From NCBI GenBank assembly GCA_023053575.1, contig JAKZAP010000001.1, positions 12,850,849-12,914,848 of the forward strand: a stretch of 64,000 nt of DNA, read 5' to 3'. Made by a program: the position numbers and the translations under genes. How positions within the stretch are numbered: the first letter of the stretch is position 1; each line of letters begins with the position of its first letter. Shown here piece after piece: positions 10,901 to 22,900 of this stretch. The notes under the pieces are model-generated. The model was not told the DNA's origin, did no database searches, and saw only the letters and a program-made list of their open reading frames with translations. This DNA is from Branchinecta lynchi (taxonomy: Eukaryota > Arthropoda > Branchiopoda > Anostraca > Branchinectidae).

Positions 10901-13900
10901 TCTCCGGTCTTGGACTTGTTTCTTGCCCGACTAAATTCTCGTGAAAGAATCAGACGAATCGTAAGGCTTGTTCCTTGAGCTATTTAGGCGAATTTGAGCG
11001 GGATCACTAGTCCTGTAACCCATTTCTGCCTTACGATTGTAGCGGTTTGAAAACTGTAGCTGCGTTGGTTTTCCGGTCACCGGTGCCTCTTAGAACGCAT
11101 TTTTGCATTCACCGGTGACTGGTCTCCGATCTTATAACCCGTTTTCGGGCTAACCAGTGTGTGGCTAGTGCTCGCTGGTGCGGACTAACCAGAACCTGCT
11201 CGGGGGTCAGGTTCTAGTGACGTCACCGTTGAAACCAAAAACGCGCAATAGGACAAGAACCACACACAGGTGAGGAAAAACCAGAGACAGCCCGGAGTGA
11301 AGCGAATAAAACTTATGTTAAAAAGTACCTCGGTGGCCAGCTGTTTAGCGCAACTGCAGTTCAAGCCGAAGATTTCGGGTTCAAATCCAGCCAAAAGAAC
11401 ATTTTGTCTTTCTGTCCATGTCCGGTAAATATACCTATCATAGGATCAATTATGATAAAGAATTGTCTGGATCACTGGGGGGTCATATTTCCATTCCATC
11501 TGGGTTGGCAGCGACCGTACGAGATCACGTAGAGGCCAGACTTCACGGACAAAATAGTTACAAAAAGTCGCCCAAATACAAGACTCAAATCAAAGCTGAG
11601 TGAAGTGGAGCAGCTACAAACGCCTCCTTGCAGGACAAGCCGCTATGAGAAGTCGTTTGTGCCTTATTTCGTTCAGAATTTTAATGAAAACAAGCTCAGA
11701 GAAATTGACTGCTGACTGAATTAAATTGTAAATATAAAATCTGAGTAATTGTAAATATATTTTTGATTTAGTTTATTTATTTATAACTGTCAATATTTCT
11801 GCTTAATCTCAATTGTGCATGTTGTGTGTTTTGTATCATTGTCTTCTTTGTGACGCGTCCAAACTATCTTATAATGATATTGGCAAAATAAATTGATTGA
11901 TTGATTGATTGATTGAAAACGTGTAACATGATATGATATGATATTATTACAAACAAAGCACATCGGGACATTTGAAGAACAATATCGACTCATTGGAGAT
12001 TCTGGAGAAAAGTCTCAAGTCGTGGGAACATGTATATGTTCATTTTTCCTTGTCTGTTAAAATTTTGAAGTCAACTCCCAGCAGGGGCGTTGCAATGGGG
12101 GGGGGGGCGCACCCCCCCCCCCCCTCACTATTTAAGATTCTGGAAAATTTTGGGCCACTCAAATTGTTCACTATTCCGTCCATACCAGAACTATTCGGAA
12201 TATTTCCGGGGATCCGGTAGTTATACAGAACCGTTACAAGTCTGTTCCGTTATAGTTACGAAGACCGTTACAAGACAGAAACCGTTACAAATCTATTCAG
12301 TATAATGATTGGGATTCGGTGTAATTGACAGGATTCGGTATCACGAATTCCGTGAGCGAATTTACTGAAAATATATGGTAATTTTTCGATGCCAGAACTA
12401 TTCGGTATATTTATGGAGATTCGGTACTTACATAGAATCCCGAATAGTCTATATTATTCAGTATCATGGTTGGGATTCGGTCTTTTATTCGGTATTATTT
12501 TCACGATTTGGTAGTTACAAGGAATTCCGACTTTTGTTCCAGTTTTGATGAAATTATACCGAATACGAATATTATTCGGTAGTTTTTCGATACCAAAACT
12601 ATTCTGTATAACATCCGAATTTCGGTAATTACACAGAATCACAAATAGTCAATCAATCAGTCAATAATTTTAATAACCCATATAAAAATGGCACATAACG
12701 TGCCCATACGGAGTATATGAAAAACAACAAAAGAAAGAAAAAGATCCGACTGAACTAAACGAAATGACTATACAGTAAAAAGTTTCTCTGAATAAGAATG
12801 CGGTATTTGCTAAATATTCTTTGAGCCCAAGCTGACTTTGAAACATTTATTCAAACAATGTTTATAAGAAAACAAACCTGTAATCGATTAGGAAACAAAC
12901 ATGTAATAGTTATGTAATAGATTACAGGTTTGTTTCCTTCCCCGAAGTTGAACCAGAGGATTTGACAGCCTGACGAGGACCCTTGCCAAGAAGGGCCGAA
13001 ATATCGCTGATGAAGAATCATAGCTGACGTATCCGTTGTAAACAGTATTTGCTACTGGGATTAATGTTATCTGTATTGGGATAAATTAATCCAAATTAGG
13101 GATAATCTAATCTCAGTAAAGACAAGATTAATCCCAGCAGCAAATACTGCAAGATTTGTTTTTACAATGTGTACAAACTCAAGTATTTTATAGTATTTAC
13201 AGGACAAGATGACAGGTTCGGGGTTTTTAGTTTTTCCTCGGAGACCGTTCATTGTTAGGCGACGTTCAGATAAGCATACCTCTACTGTATTATGGGCTTC
13301 TGGCTGGCCTGGAAGAAAACGGTTGCTTCTGGATACAAAGTATTAAGAGACTTTGTTGGGAGACGATGTGTGACGTGGCTCTTTTAGCTGTGTGTTATCT
13401 GTCTCAGTAGGAAGTCCACCTTAGATTATCGGCATGCTGTTCGTTTCACGCCGAGGTGTAGGCGTTTCTTGGCTTGGCGGAATCCGATCTTGTTACAAAT
13501 TCACCGAACATTTTTGGAACTCCAGCCCGCATGTGGCATAACGTCTTGTTCTCACATCTCACCATCTTCACCTAAACAGCATGTTGCCACTTTAAGATAG
13601 TTAAATTGGTCGTGACTCCAGAAGGAAATGAGTTTCTCGAGGATTTTATGGGCCAAAATATGTGTTTAGTTGATGTAAATTTATCTTCTGTGACTCGGGT
13701 GTGCGCCCAGTGGAAACGAGGAATTTTGTAATAATATGAATTAATGGAAAATGCTCATTACTCAAAGAAAATTAATCTGAGACTTATGTCATAACTTACG
13801 TGGTACAAGAAGCTTTCATTTCTGCCGCAGAACACACAACGCGAATGTTGTGGAAAATAAGCAAATATACTGCCGAAATAAGGCAGTGTATAAAATAAAA

Positions 13901-16900
13901 CAATATTTAGAGACAAATATTTGTACTAGAAATCTAACTGAATTCATAAGTAAAAATCAATTGGGTAAAAAAAAAATAAACTAAAACTATCATTCAAGAA
14001 TAAATTGAATTAAAATAATTAACTTAATATGAATTAACTAAATTTACGAAATAAAATAAAACTACATACAAAAAATAAAAGTTCTCTACGAAGTTTTCAG
14101 ACCGAAAACATGTCGTCCAGATGCGTGCTATCTACGGCTTTTTTTTTACTCTTTGACCCTCTCCGCACGAATAATAGCTTCTTGCGCTGTGCGTGTCTCG
14201 TAAAGGAGCCATTCCAGTAATCGTGCAATTCATTATTTTTATCAGCTCCCGACGTCTTTTTCAGTCACTAAATTCTCATTTTCAGATGATTTGTTTACTC
14301 CCGGGATCGCATCATTCAATGCACGTTTCTTAGCAATACCTTTCGTCTTCATCAGGGGTAGAGTGCTCGAGATTTAAAAATCTAGAAGCAAATACTCCCA
14401 TGTTTTTGTTCTAAAAGCCATTTGTCTAACTGAACTGCCAATTTATTGTATGGGGATTAAGACGTTAGAAATGGAAAACAGGCAACAAATTCAAAATAAT
14501 TCTGACTGCTCAAGCCGCCAACTTTGAACTCACGCCGCCACTTAGGCTACTTCTCCAACACAATTTTTAGGATGGAAAACAGTTCTGGACAGTTCTTAAG
14601 TAGTGCCAGAAATCGAAATCGATACCATCGATGCCCCCCGCCCCCACAGACACAGTGTTAATAAAATAAAATATATTTTTATGAAAAATATATTTAGAGG
14701 CGATTGGCCAGCGAGCCGGCGTTACTCGTGTACATTTAACTCGCGTGTCTGGAGACAATCCTTAAGTTCTCGCGGTCCAGACTGGAATTTTTAATAAGAT
14801 CTTTATATACAATTTTCTACATATTTGCATTCGGGGGGGGGGGGGGGTCTATCGATGTTTTTCCCCCAGGGAGTTTTTGGTACCGAGGGGGGGGGGGGTC
14901 ATAGACCCGTTGACTTAGAAATGTTGGATTTGATAGAGATTTTTGAAATTCCCGCGAAAGAACCACATAGTCATCAGACCCACCGTCCGTAAGCATGCTT
15001 TTTTGTGATAATCTAACAACTTTCATGTGAATTGTGAAGATAAGCTAATTTCCAAGTATCTCAACAACATTATTATGGCTGAGCTAGATGGCTGAGCAAT
15101 GACCGAAACGACCTTTAAAGTGAATACAGCACAAATTGTTGATTTCTTTCTATTTGTCTTAGACAAAATTGAATAGTATCGTGGTAAGGTAGAAGTACAG
15201 GTTTGTGTTGATCTTACTATGTGAGCCTGGTTTTATTTAATGTTCTTTGTCCTTTAAGACTCCATTTCCTCAATATCTTCTTTCTTATTGAAGCAAGTCT
15301 GGCCATTGTGAAATCACGGGATCTCCATTGGGGGCTCCTCGCTACAAAAGACCATCGAGATATCAGCCTGTCAACTCTTCGGATGCTTCTAGTTTCCGAT
15401 GGAGCCAATCCGTGGTCTCTCTCTTCTTGTGATCAGTTCGTGTCTACCTTCCAGTTACAGGTAATTACTTTTGTCTAACCAGTTCCAGGGAGATAATGAA
15501 TGGCGTCATTTGCCTGTGTGGTGAGCACAATTAAGTTGTGGTGGCGAGCTTGGGGGAAGAACTGTATTAGTTGTTCGACCCATCTTGATTGAGGCTTTTG
15601 TTTCTTTATTGTTAGATGATTCGTGCCTTTCACCTAATTTTTCTTTTTTATTTTGTATTTAGTTGCATTGTAATCTAGCGATTATCTTTTAAATAAAGGT
15701 TTCGTTCGAGGGACAGCACCCGCTGTCTTTTCCCCGTGATGAGTTGAAGATTTTTTTTTTTTTTTTTGAATTAGTCCCGGATCCGAATGTACACTTTGAG
15801 CGTGTAGGTGAGAAGCCTTCATGGTACCCCCCCCCCCCCCCCCCCCCGTAACCGGCAGTAGGTGCCCAATCTGTCTCCGATCAGTTTTTGGTTATTTCCT
15901 GATCTCAGTGTACATGAAATAGGTAGTATTGCCGCTCTGGCTCACGTGAATTCAGCAAGTCAGTACCGCCAAGAACCAATAATCAGATAAAACCTCTGCC
16001 TTTGGTACCATCCAGGGACTATGAATACCCCGACAAAACTGAGCGGACCTAGAGGTATTTACTGTAGCTTTTTAACCGTCTACTCTACTTCCGTTTTTCG
16101 CCGTTGCTCATCGCAGAGATTGAAAATGCAGGAGGCGTACTCCGCGCGCTAACCCGCTCTAGAGCCCGTCCAGAGAACCAATCAGCTTTGACTTCTACTT
16201 TTCCTCTACGCCGCTTCACAGCGATATAGGTATTTTGAAGAGGTAACGAAACGTGATGTGCCGCGAAGCTAGTAACTTCCGCTCGTTTGCAGCGGAAAAG
16301 GTACGAGGAAATACTCGACTCTGCATGGTCATATTACAGAGATAGGGAGACGCAGGTTCTATCTGATTATTTGTTCGTGGTACCACGGCTCTGACGCATT
16401 GAGAAGTCACCTTGTTCCGTTTAATGCCAAAGTAATTTGTCTGTTTATATCTCCCATTTCTCCTCAGCGCAAGTGCGGACAAGTTACGCGCTTTGGTTTC
16501 TCTTTGGTATATGTTCGCACTTTGGTATTATTGAAAGTCCAGCGCCTCTCTTGTTGATTTATCATAGAGGTTGATCACCGTGTGACTCGCATGTGCTAAC
16601 CATCCCCGAGTCCGTCTTGCGTTTCGTGTGGTCATCTCTAGTTACCGATTTCATACTTTGTTCGGTAAAGGGTTCCTAGATTAAATTCTTCAGACTTCAA
16701 GGCACCGGGTAACAATTCAGGTGTGCTGTTTGTGTTTACAGCATTTTGGAATGCAGTTAAGGTGTATAAACATGTCAGTCAAACATTTTGTTTTTTCAAG
16801 CAAAAGCGAACTTTCGCATACAAACCATTGAGGGTTCGTGTAACGCAGGGGCCGATCTCCTGAATCACTGCTCTCGAGCGGGATTGCGATCCGTGGTTGG

Positions 16901-19900
16901 GGGCAAGTCATCCGACGCTTTCTGTGCTTTCTAGATTTCTCTAGGTATCAATTTGAAGCTAGGTGGACTTTGGCTTGTCTTACAGGGTAACGCCACTTAC
17001 CCTTGCCCCAAACCAAAATGGTAGGTACCACCAAGACTCGAACCAGCGACTCTTTGCTTGTGAGTTCGGCTTGCTAACAACTCGGTAAAACGGAATTTCT
17101 TGTAGTTCGGTCCGTATTTACTTTGCATTATCCTTTTCCTTTACTCCAGGGTTTGCGCCCCGATGCTGTGTGCCCGGCTGCAGGATCTAGTCAATCGTTA
17201 ACCGTTTCCCTGCGCCGACCAGGGCGAATGGGGGCCAACGCCACTGGAAGGGGGATACTGTCTATGTCAGGGCTCAGCCATGGGGTTGTGAGAGTGGACC
17301 AGGAAGATTCTCTGACCTCTTTGACTCTACAGGACTGTGGGCATGTTTTGCCCGGAGGTAAGTCGCTTTTTGTCTTTTATTCTTTGCGTGCCCGTACCGC
17401 GTGCAATTTAAACTTCTTTATTCGTACAAGAGAATGCTTTCAGATTCTTAAATACCGAAACGTGGGTTAGAGAGCATTTGGTTGAAAAAACGAACCGCCT
17501 ATATGTCCTTTGTTAAGAGCATATCTTATTTGTTAAGTGTTTCGTGAAGAATATTGAAAAACACCTAAGAGAGTGTATATATGTTCTGGCGCCACACTCA
17601 GGAGCAAACTAAGAAACATGACAGACCTTTATATGAATTTTTTATTGTATGGTCATTGAAGATAATGCGTATGTGTTGACAGAAAGGAGCGTGTTCCCCA
17701 CCACCGTTTATACTTCATTGATGGCTTACTGATAAAAAATATCACATCTAAAAACGATCTTTAATCCGTTTTGGGTATTATTTTTTAAATAGATTCCCAG
17801 TCTGCTTAGGGTTTGGGTATTATTTTTTAAATAGATTCCCAGTCTGCTTAGGCTGGAGGAGTATTAACATATCACATCAGTAGCAATTTGACCGAGAAAA
17901 TAATATTTCAGGTCTGATGGTAGTCGTGAAAATTGACGGCACCCCACAGCTGTGCAAGACGGACGAAGTTGGTGAGCTTTGCGTTAGCTCGGTTGCGAGC
18001 GGCAGCTCGTACTGGAATCTCCCTGGAATTTCCAATTCAGTGTTTAAAGTGGTTCCCCAGCCAGCTGAAGGAGAAAGAAATCCTCTACCGTTGGAATCTG
18101 AGTTTGTGCGAACCGGGCTGCTTGGATTCCTTGGACCGGTAAGCCTTAAAGGACCTGTCTTACCTATGTAATACTAACGCAACCTACTTCCAGAATCACT
18201 CCATGTATTTCTAATCCCGGAGACCCCAATTTCGTACGGTACATTCTAACCCCTCTAACAAAACCACGCTGATTTTCTCACTTGCCGTGTTTTGCTACCT
18301 TCGTCGTGTATTACGCTGGTTGTCTGTGAGAAGTTTTCCATCAGAAAAACCGCTTATGTAAATTGTTTCCCTGTTTTCGCTATAAGTAAACGGGTCTCGG
18401 AAAAGGCTTAACACAGCCAAACCGTGGGTTATTTGTTGACACCACAGCCTTATTGTAAGGTATTCAAATATTTAAAATACTTGAAGTCGAAGAGTAAATA
18501 GTGCAAGGGGTCCTTTAAAACTCTAATCCATAGGGCCTGGTCCTAGACTATCCTTTAATAAATATGAAACACTGCAAGTTTAATAACTTTGAAACTTCAT
18601 GAAGTGGGATGAATGAATAAAAATTCATTCATCCCAAAATGGACGACACCCGTTATTTTAGTCACATTTTCCCGCCTTTCTTTACGTCTGTCAGGAACGT
18701 CTTATCGTATAGAATTACCCTATTGTTATATGAAAGTCGATTTTGTTTACAGCGACATCAGATCAGTTTTGTGTCTGCCCTCAGAAAAGCGCGAAGCACT
18801 ATATACTTCTTGTTCGTATCTGCGCCTCATTTAGTGCAAACCAAGTTAGCTTACTATGTGAAGCATATTGACAAGTAATAATACTAGTAAAAGAAATAAG
18901 CCCTGTTGAATATCTAGTGCTGAGACTGAGATCTTAGTCTTAGTACGTACACGAAATCGATGCGAGTTCAGGTACTTCCAGATGTGCTAGGACCATGAAA
19001 TTTAGCAGGCATATAAGTTAGTAAGTAAGTAAGTTATTTATTTCTGACCCGCCATTTGAAAAGCGGAGTATTTAAAATAAAATAAAAGGATTAAATAAAA
19101 CACAACAAATACAATACACAATTTTTGATTCATCGGCTAGAAAAGAATGTGTAGTGTCATATGCTGGCTGGCGACTTTTTGGCAGAGGCGACGAAATTTC
19201 CGAAAAGTGTGACGCTTGCATCTTTACTTGGAAACTCTCCGTTACCATGTGGCTGTGGTATAACTTTGGACTTAAAAACAGTCCCTTCCCCAATCCGATC
19301 ATCTTGGGGAAGTGGAGGGATGGGGAAATCCGGAGTCTAATGACATGCATAACTTGGGAACGGGGGATGAGATGTGAATGAATTTTGACAAAAGTCAAGA
19401 ACAAGTGGCTCAGATGTTCAATTTCAAGGCCGGACCGGATCCGATAACTGGTGGGGTAGCTGGAGTCGGAAATCTCGTTAAAGTCTTAGAGTATAGGGAT
19501 CTGGATGGAACTTGGTAAGACGAACAAGGACAAACCTTAGACACATTATTGACAAAGCAGGACTGGGTCTTGTCACTATAGGGGGAGTTTGAGAGGGCAT
19601 GTATTCAAATAATGCTCTAGGAGTATTTGTTTGAGGGGGTTTCCCGGAATTCCGGTGGTACCAAATGTGATAAGACGACGAAACCTGACACGCATATTCG
19701 GGACCCGACCAAATTGACTTGGAAATAATCCCTTCCCGACTCGATCATCGTAGAGGAAGGTGGAGGGATGGGGAATCCGTAAAGTCAGGACCGGATCCGA
19801 TAACTGGTGGAGGGAGCTGTAGGGGGGGCACTGGAAACCTCGTGAAGCTCTTAGAGCCGATGATTTGGGATGGAAATTGGTGAGTAAGCATAAACCCTAG

Positions 19901-22900
19901 ATACATTATTGACAGAGCAGGACCGGCCCGGTTCATTCTGGGTGGAGCTGGAGGGGTTTCCCGAAATGCTGGTGATCACGACTTACTTCCAGGTTATCTA
20001 TAACGGTGAAACTTAGCAGCCGTATCAAGAATGGGACCAGATTGACTTTGAAATAGTCACTTCCATGATTCGATCGTTGTGGGGGACAGAGGGATAAGGA
20101 ATCTGAATCTAGTAGCATGAATAACTTTCGAATGGGTTATCGGATGTGAATATAACTTGAAAAATGACGAGTTAGTGTCTCAAATATTTCATTTCAAGTG
20201 CGGACCAGTTCGGATAACGATGTGCGGAGCTCGAAGGGGGCCACTGGGAATCTCGTGGAAACCGTTCCAACTACTTCGTGCTTACATCCAGTTCGGGCCT
20301 AGAATTATCACGGCTACAGTATTTGCTAGTACCATCAGTTGAGTTATTACGCGAATTGGAACCAGAGTACGACAATACTTCTATTCTGATACAGTTTTCA
20401 ACGAGTGGAATAACCATTTCAGATTTACTAGATCATCCCCGTCTTGGTGTCGAGAGGGAGACCCGACCTTGACAACTGAAAACCTTATCTGACAAGCATG
20501 CTAACTGTTGTTACAAGTGCCATATGATAGATAGTCCTTCAGCCCAAGCTGACAGCGAATCATATTTGTGCCGAATTATAGCTCTAATAAAATGTAGCTG
20601 ACTTATCCGTTTTGCACCGTCAAATATGAGCTTTCTTATCTTGTTATTTTCATTCAGTTTCAAGTTTTTTAATTCATCAGATAAACCTTGAATACATTAC
20701 ATAAGCACCGTAGAAAATAAAAGTTCGGACGTACAATGCTTGCTAATAATTTTACCTTAAACAAAACATCAACTTAAAACCGTATAAATTTGGCTTGTTC
20801 TTCCCGTGTGTTTGTCCAATGTTGTCCGTATTACTGTCTAATTTCAAGTGGCGCCAGACGCAAGGTCAACGGGTGATGTGGTGGGTCAACATGGGTAAAC
20901 ATCCCAGGAACTACATCTAAAGCAAAGTGACATTCGCGTGAGGACAGATATAAATTGTTCTCTGTAAAACGAGCTGGAATTATTCAGCGTGTTCCATCCT
21001 TCTTACCGTAGTTACTACGCATGACGTTACGAATCCTGGCTTCTTGATGTCAGGGCTGGAACGCATTTTTATGGCACTTGCCCTTCGGCCAAGTGCCATA
21101 TAGCGATCGCAATTTCTGTCCGTCCGTCGGTCTGTCCAGGTTTTGCTAGTTCGGGCACTTCCACATAAGCTAGGACGATAAAACTTGGCAGGTGTATCAG
21201 GGACCCCAAATGATTAAGTTGGAAATAGTCACTTCCCCCATCCGAGCACCGTGGGGGGAGTAGAGGGAGGGGGAATCCGGAATCTTGAGGTATTTATAAC
21301 TTTTGAACAGGTGATCGGATCTCGATGAAACTTGATATTTGAAAAAGACCTCATGCCTCAGACAACCCATTTAAAATCCGGACTGGATCCAGTGACTTTT
21401 GGGGGGGGGGCTGGAGGGAGAACCGGAAATCTTGGGAAACGCTATGAATGGAGGGATCAAGATGAATTTTGTTGGGAAGACACCTAGCAAACACTAGATA
21501 CATCATTGACATGACCGAGCCGATTCGGGCACTATCGGGGGAGTGGAGGGAGGGCGAATCCGGAATCTTGAGGTATTTATAGCTTTTGAACGGGTGACCG
21601 GATCTCGATGAAACTTGATATTTGGAAAGACCTCATGCCTCAGACGACCCACTTAAAATCCGAACCGGATCCGGTGACTTTTGGGGGGAGCTGGAGGGGG
21701 CAACCGGAAATATTGGAAAACGCTATTAGTGGAGGGATCGAGATGAAACTTGGTGGGAAGACACCTAGCAAACACTAAATATATCATTGACATAACCGAG
21801 CCGTGCCTACTCGTAACAAGTGCCATATGAGCTCGTAGCTCTTGTTCTATTTCCAGCAGAATATCACTCACAGAAACTCATAGTTACCACGCTAAGCGAA
21901 TAGTTACTATTATTAGTTACGGTTTCGAGAAGTTTGAACGGTCAGCGTAGTTACTTTTCACGAGGTTGGAACGAAAACAGAAACTAATAGTTAGAATGAA
22001 TGAATGAATACTTTTAATTCAGCAAATAGCCATAGACGAAAAAGAAAACACACAGAAAAGAAAACAACAACAACAGAATCATGCAGTCTGTTCCTGCTGT
22101 TGCGTTGCAGCAAGAAGAGACTGCCATACAGGCAGGCAATGAAAAATTGGCACAGTGGCAAATTTTATAACCTCAATCTTTGAATCCAAAAGACGGCACA
22201 GAAGTGCCGCTCTAGCCTTACGGCGAATTTCCTCAAAAGTGAGACATCTTCTCGAAACGAGCGCCGAAGAAACACTACAGATATATGGTAGCTTAAACAA
22301 ACGCCGGAACACACGGTTATAACTTATTTTAGCGTTGCTAAGACTTTTAGCGGTAGCATTAGTTACCAATGCTAAAGCAAAAAGATGATAGCAGTACGTT
22401 CTAAACAGCTGAACGCGTACATCAAGGTCAGCCTTGCTGAACTTACGAATTAAAAACGTTTGCACGTTTGCACAGCCCCGATATCAACTCTTTAACATGA
22501 AGGTCATCATTCAGGTTAGACTTGAACGTGAATCCTAAATAACGGAACTCATCGACATAACACAGTATTCGACCTGACAGTTGCACATCATTTTTAGCAA
22601 CACGAATACCAGCTTTGCGAAACAACATCACATGAGTTTTCTTTGTATTAAAAAGAATGTCATGTTGTGACGCAAAACTGTCACAAATTTTAAGAAGCTT
22701 ATTCAATCCATAACACGTAGGCGACAGTACCACTAGGTCGTCTGCAAAAAGCAGGTGGTTCATACATCTTCCGGCAATGTAGCATCCAACCATACACGAA
22801 GACAGACGGGCAGACAAAGCGTCAATATAAACCGAGTAAAGCAATGGGGAGAGAACCCCACCCTGCCGAAGGCCGTTTCGAAGGCCAAACTCATTACTTA

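Larger units (their letters stand above)
18970..20645 (+). mobile_element. E element, copy E1 (5'-truncated, HINE-like)
   Basis: Consists of imperfect tandem units with recurring CTAGGACCATGAAA, ACTTGGAAATAATC, TTCCCGA-TCGATCATCG, CCGGATCCGATAACTGG and ATACATTATTGACA-AGCAGG. The right end is ACAAGTGCCATATGA, continued after an insertion as ATATGAGCT...ATCTTGTT, the same tail as E2 and E3. The left hairpin head is absent. Two insertions are nested: a LINE tail (19019-19250) and P2 (20528-20623). No coding capacity. Confidence 0.7.

Noticed and set aside
17123..17149. Earlier start for exon 3 using the longer open frame from 17123
   Set aside because: The acceptor CAG at 17147-17149 and the phase from exon 2 place the exon start at 17150.
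21071..21845. Canonical Helitron assignment for E2
   Set aside because: The ends do not show 5'-TC and 3'-CTRR; only the Helentron/HINE variant fits.
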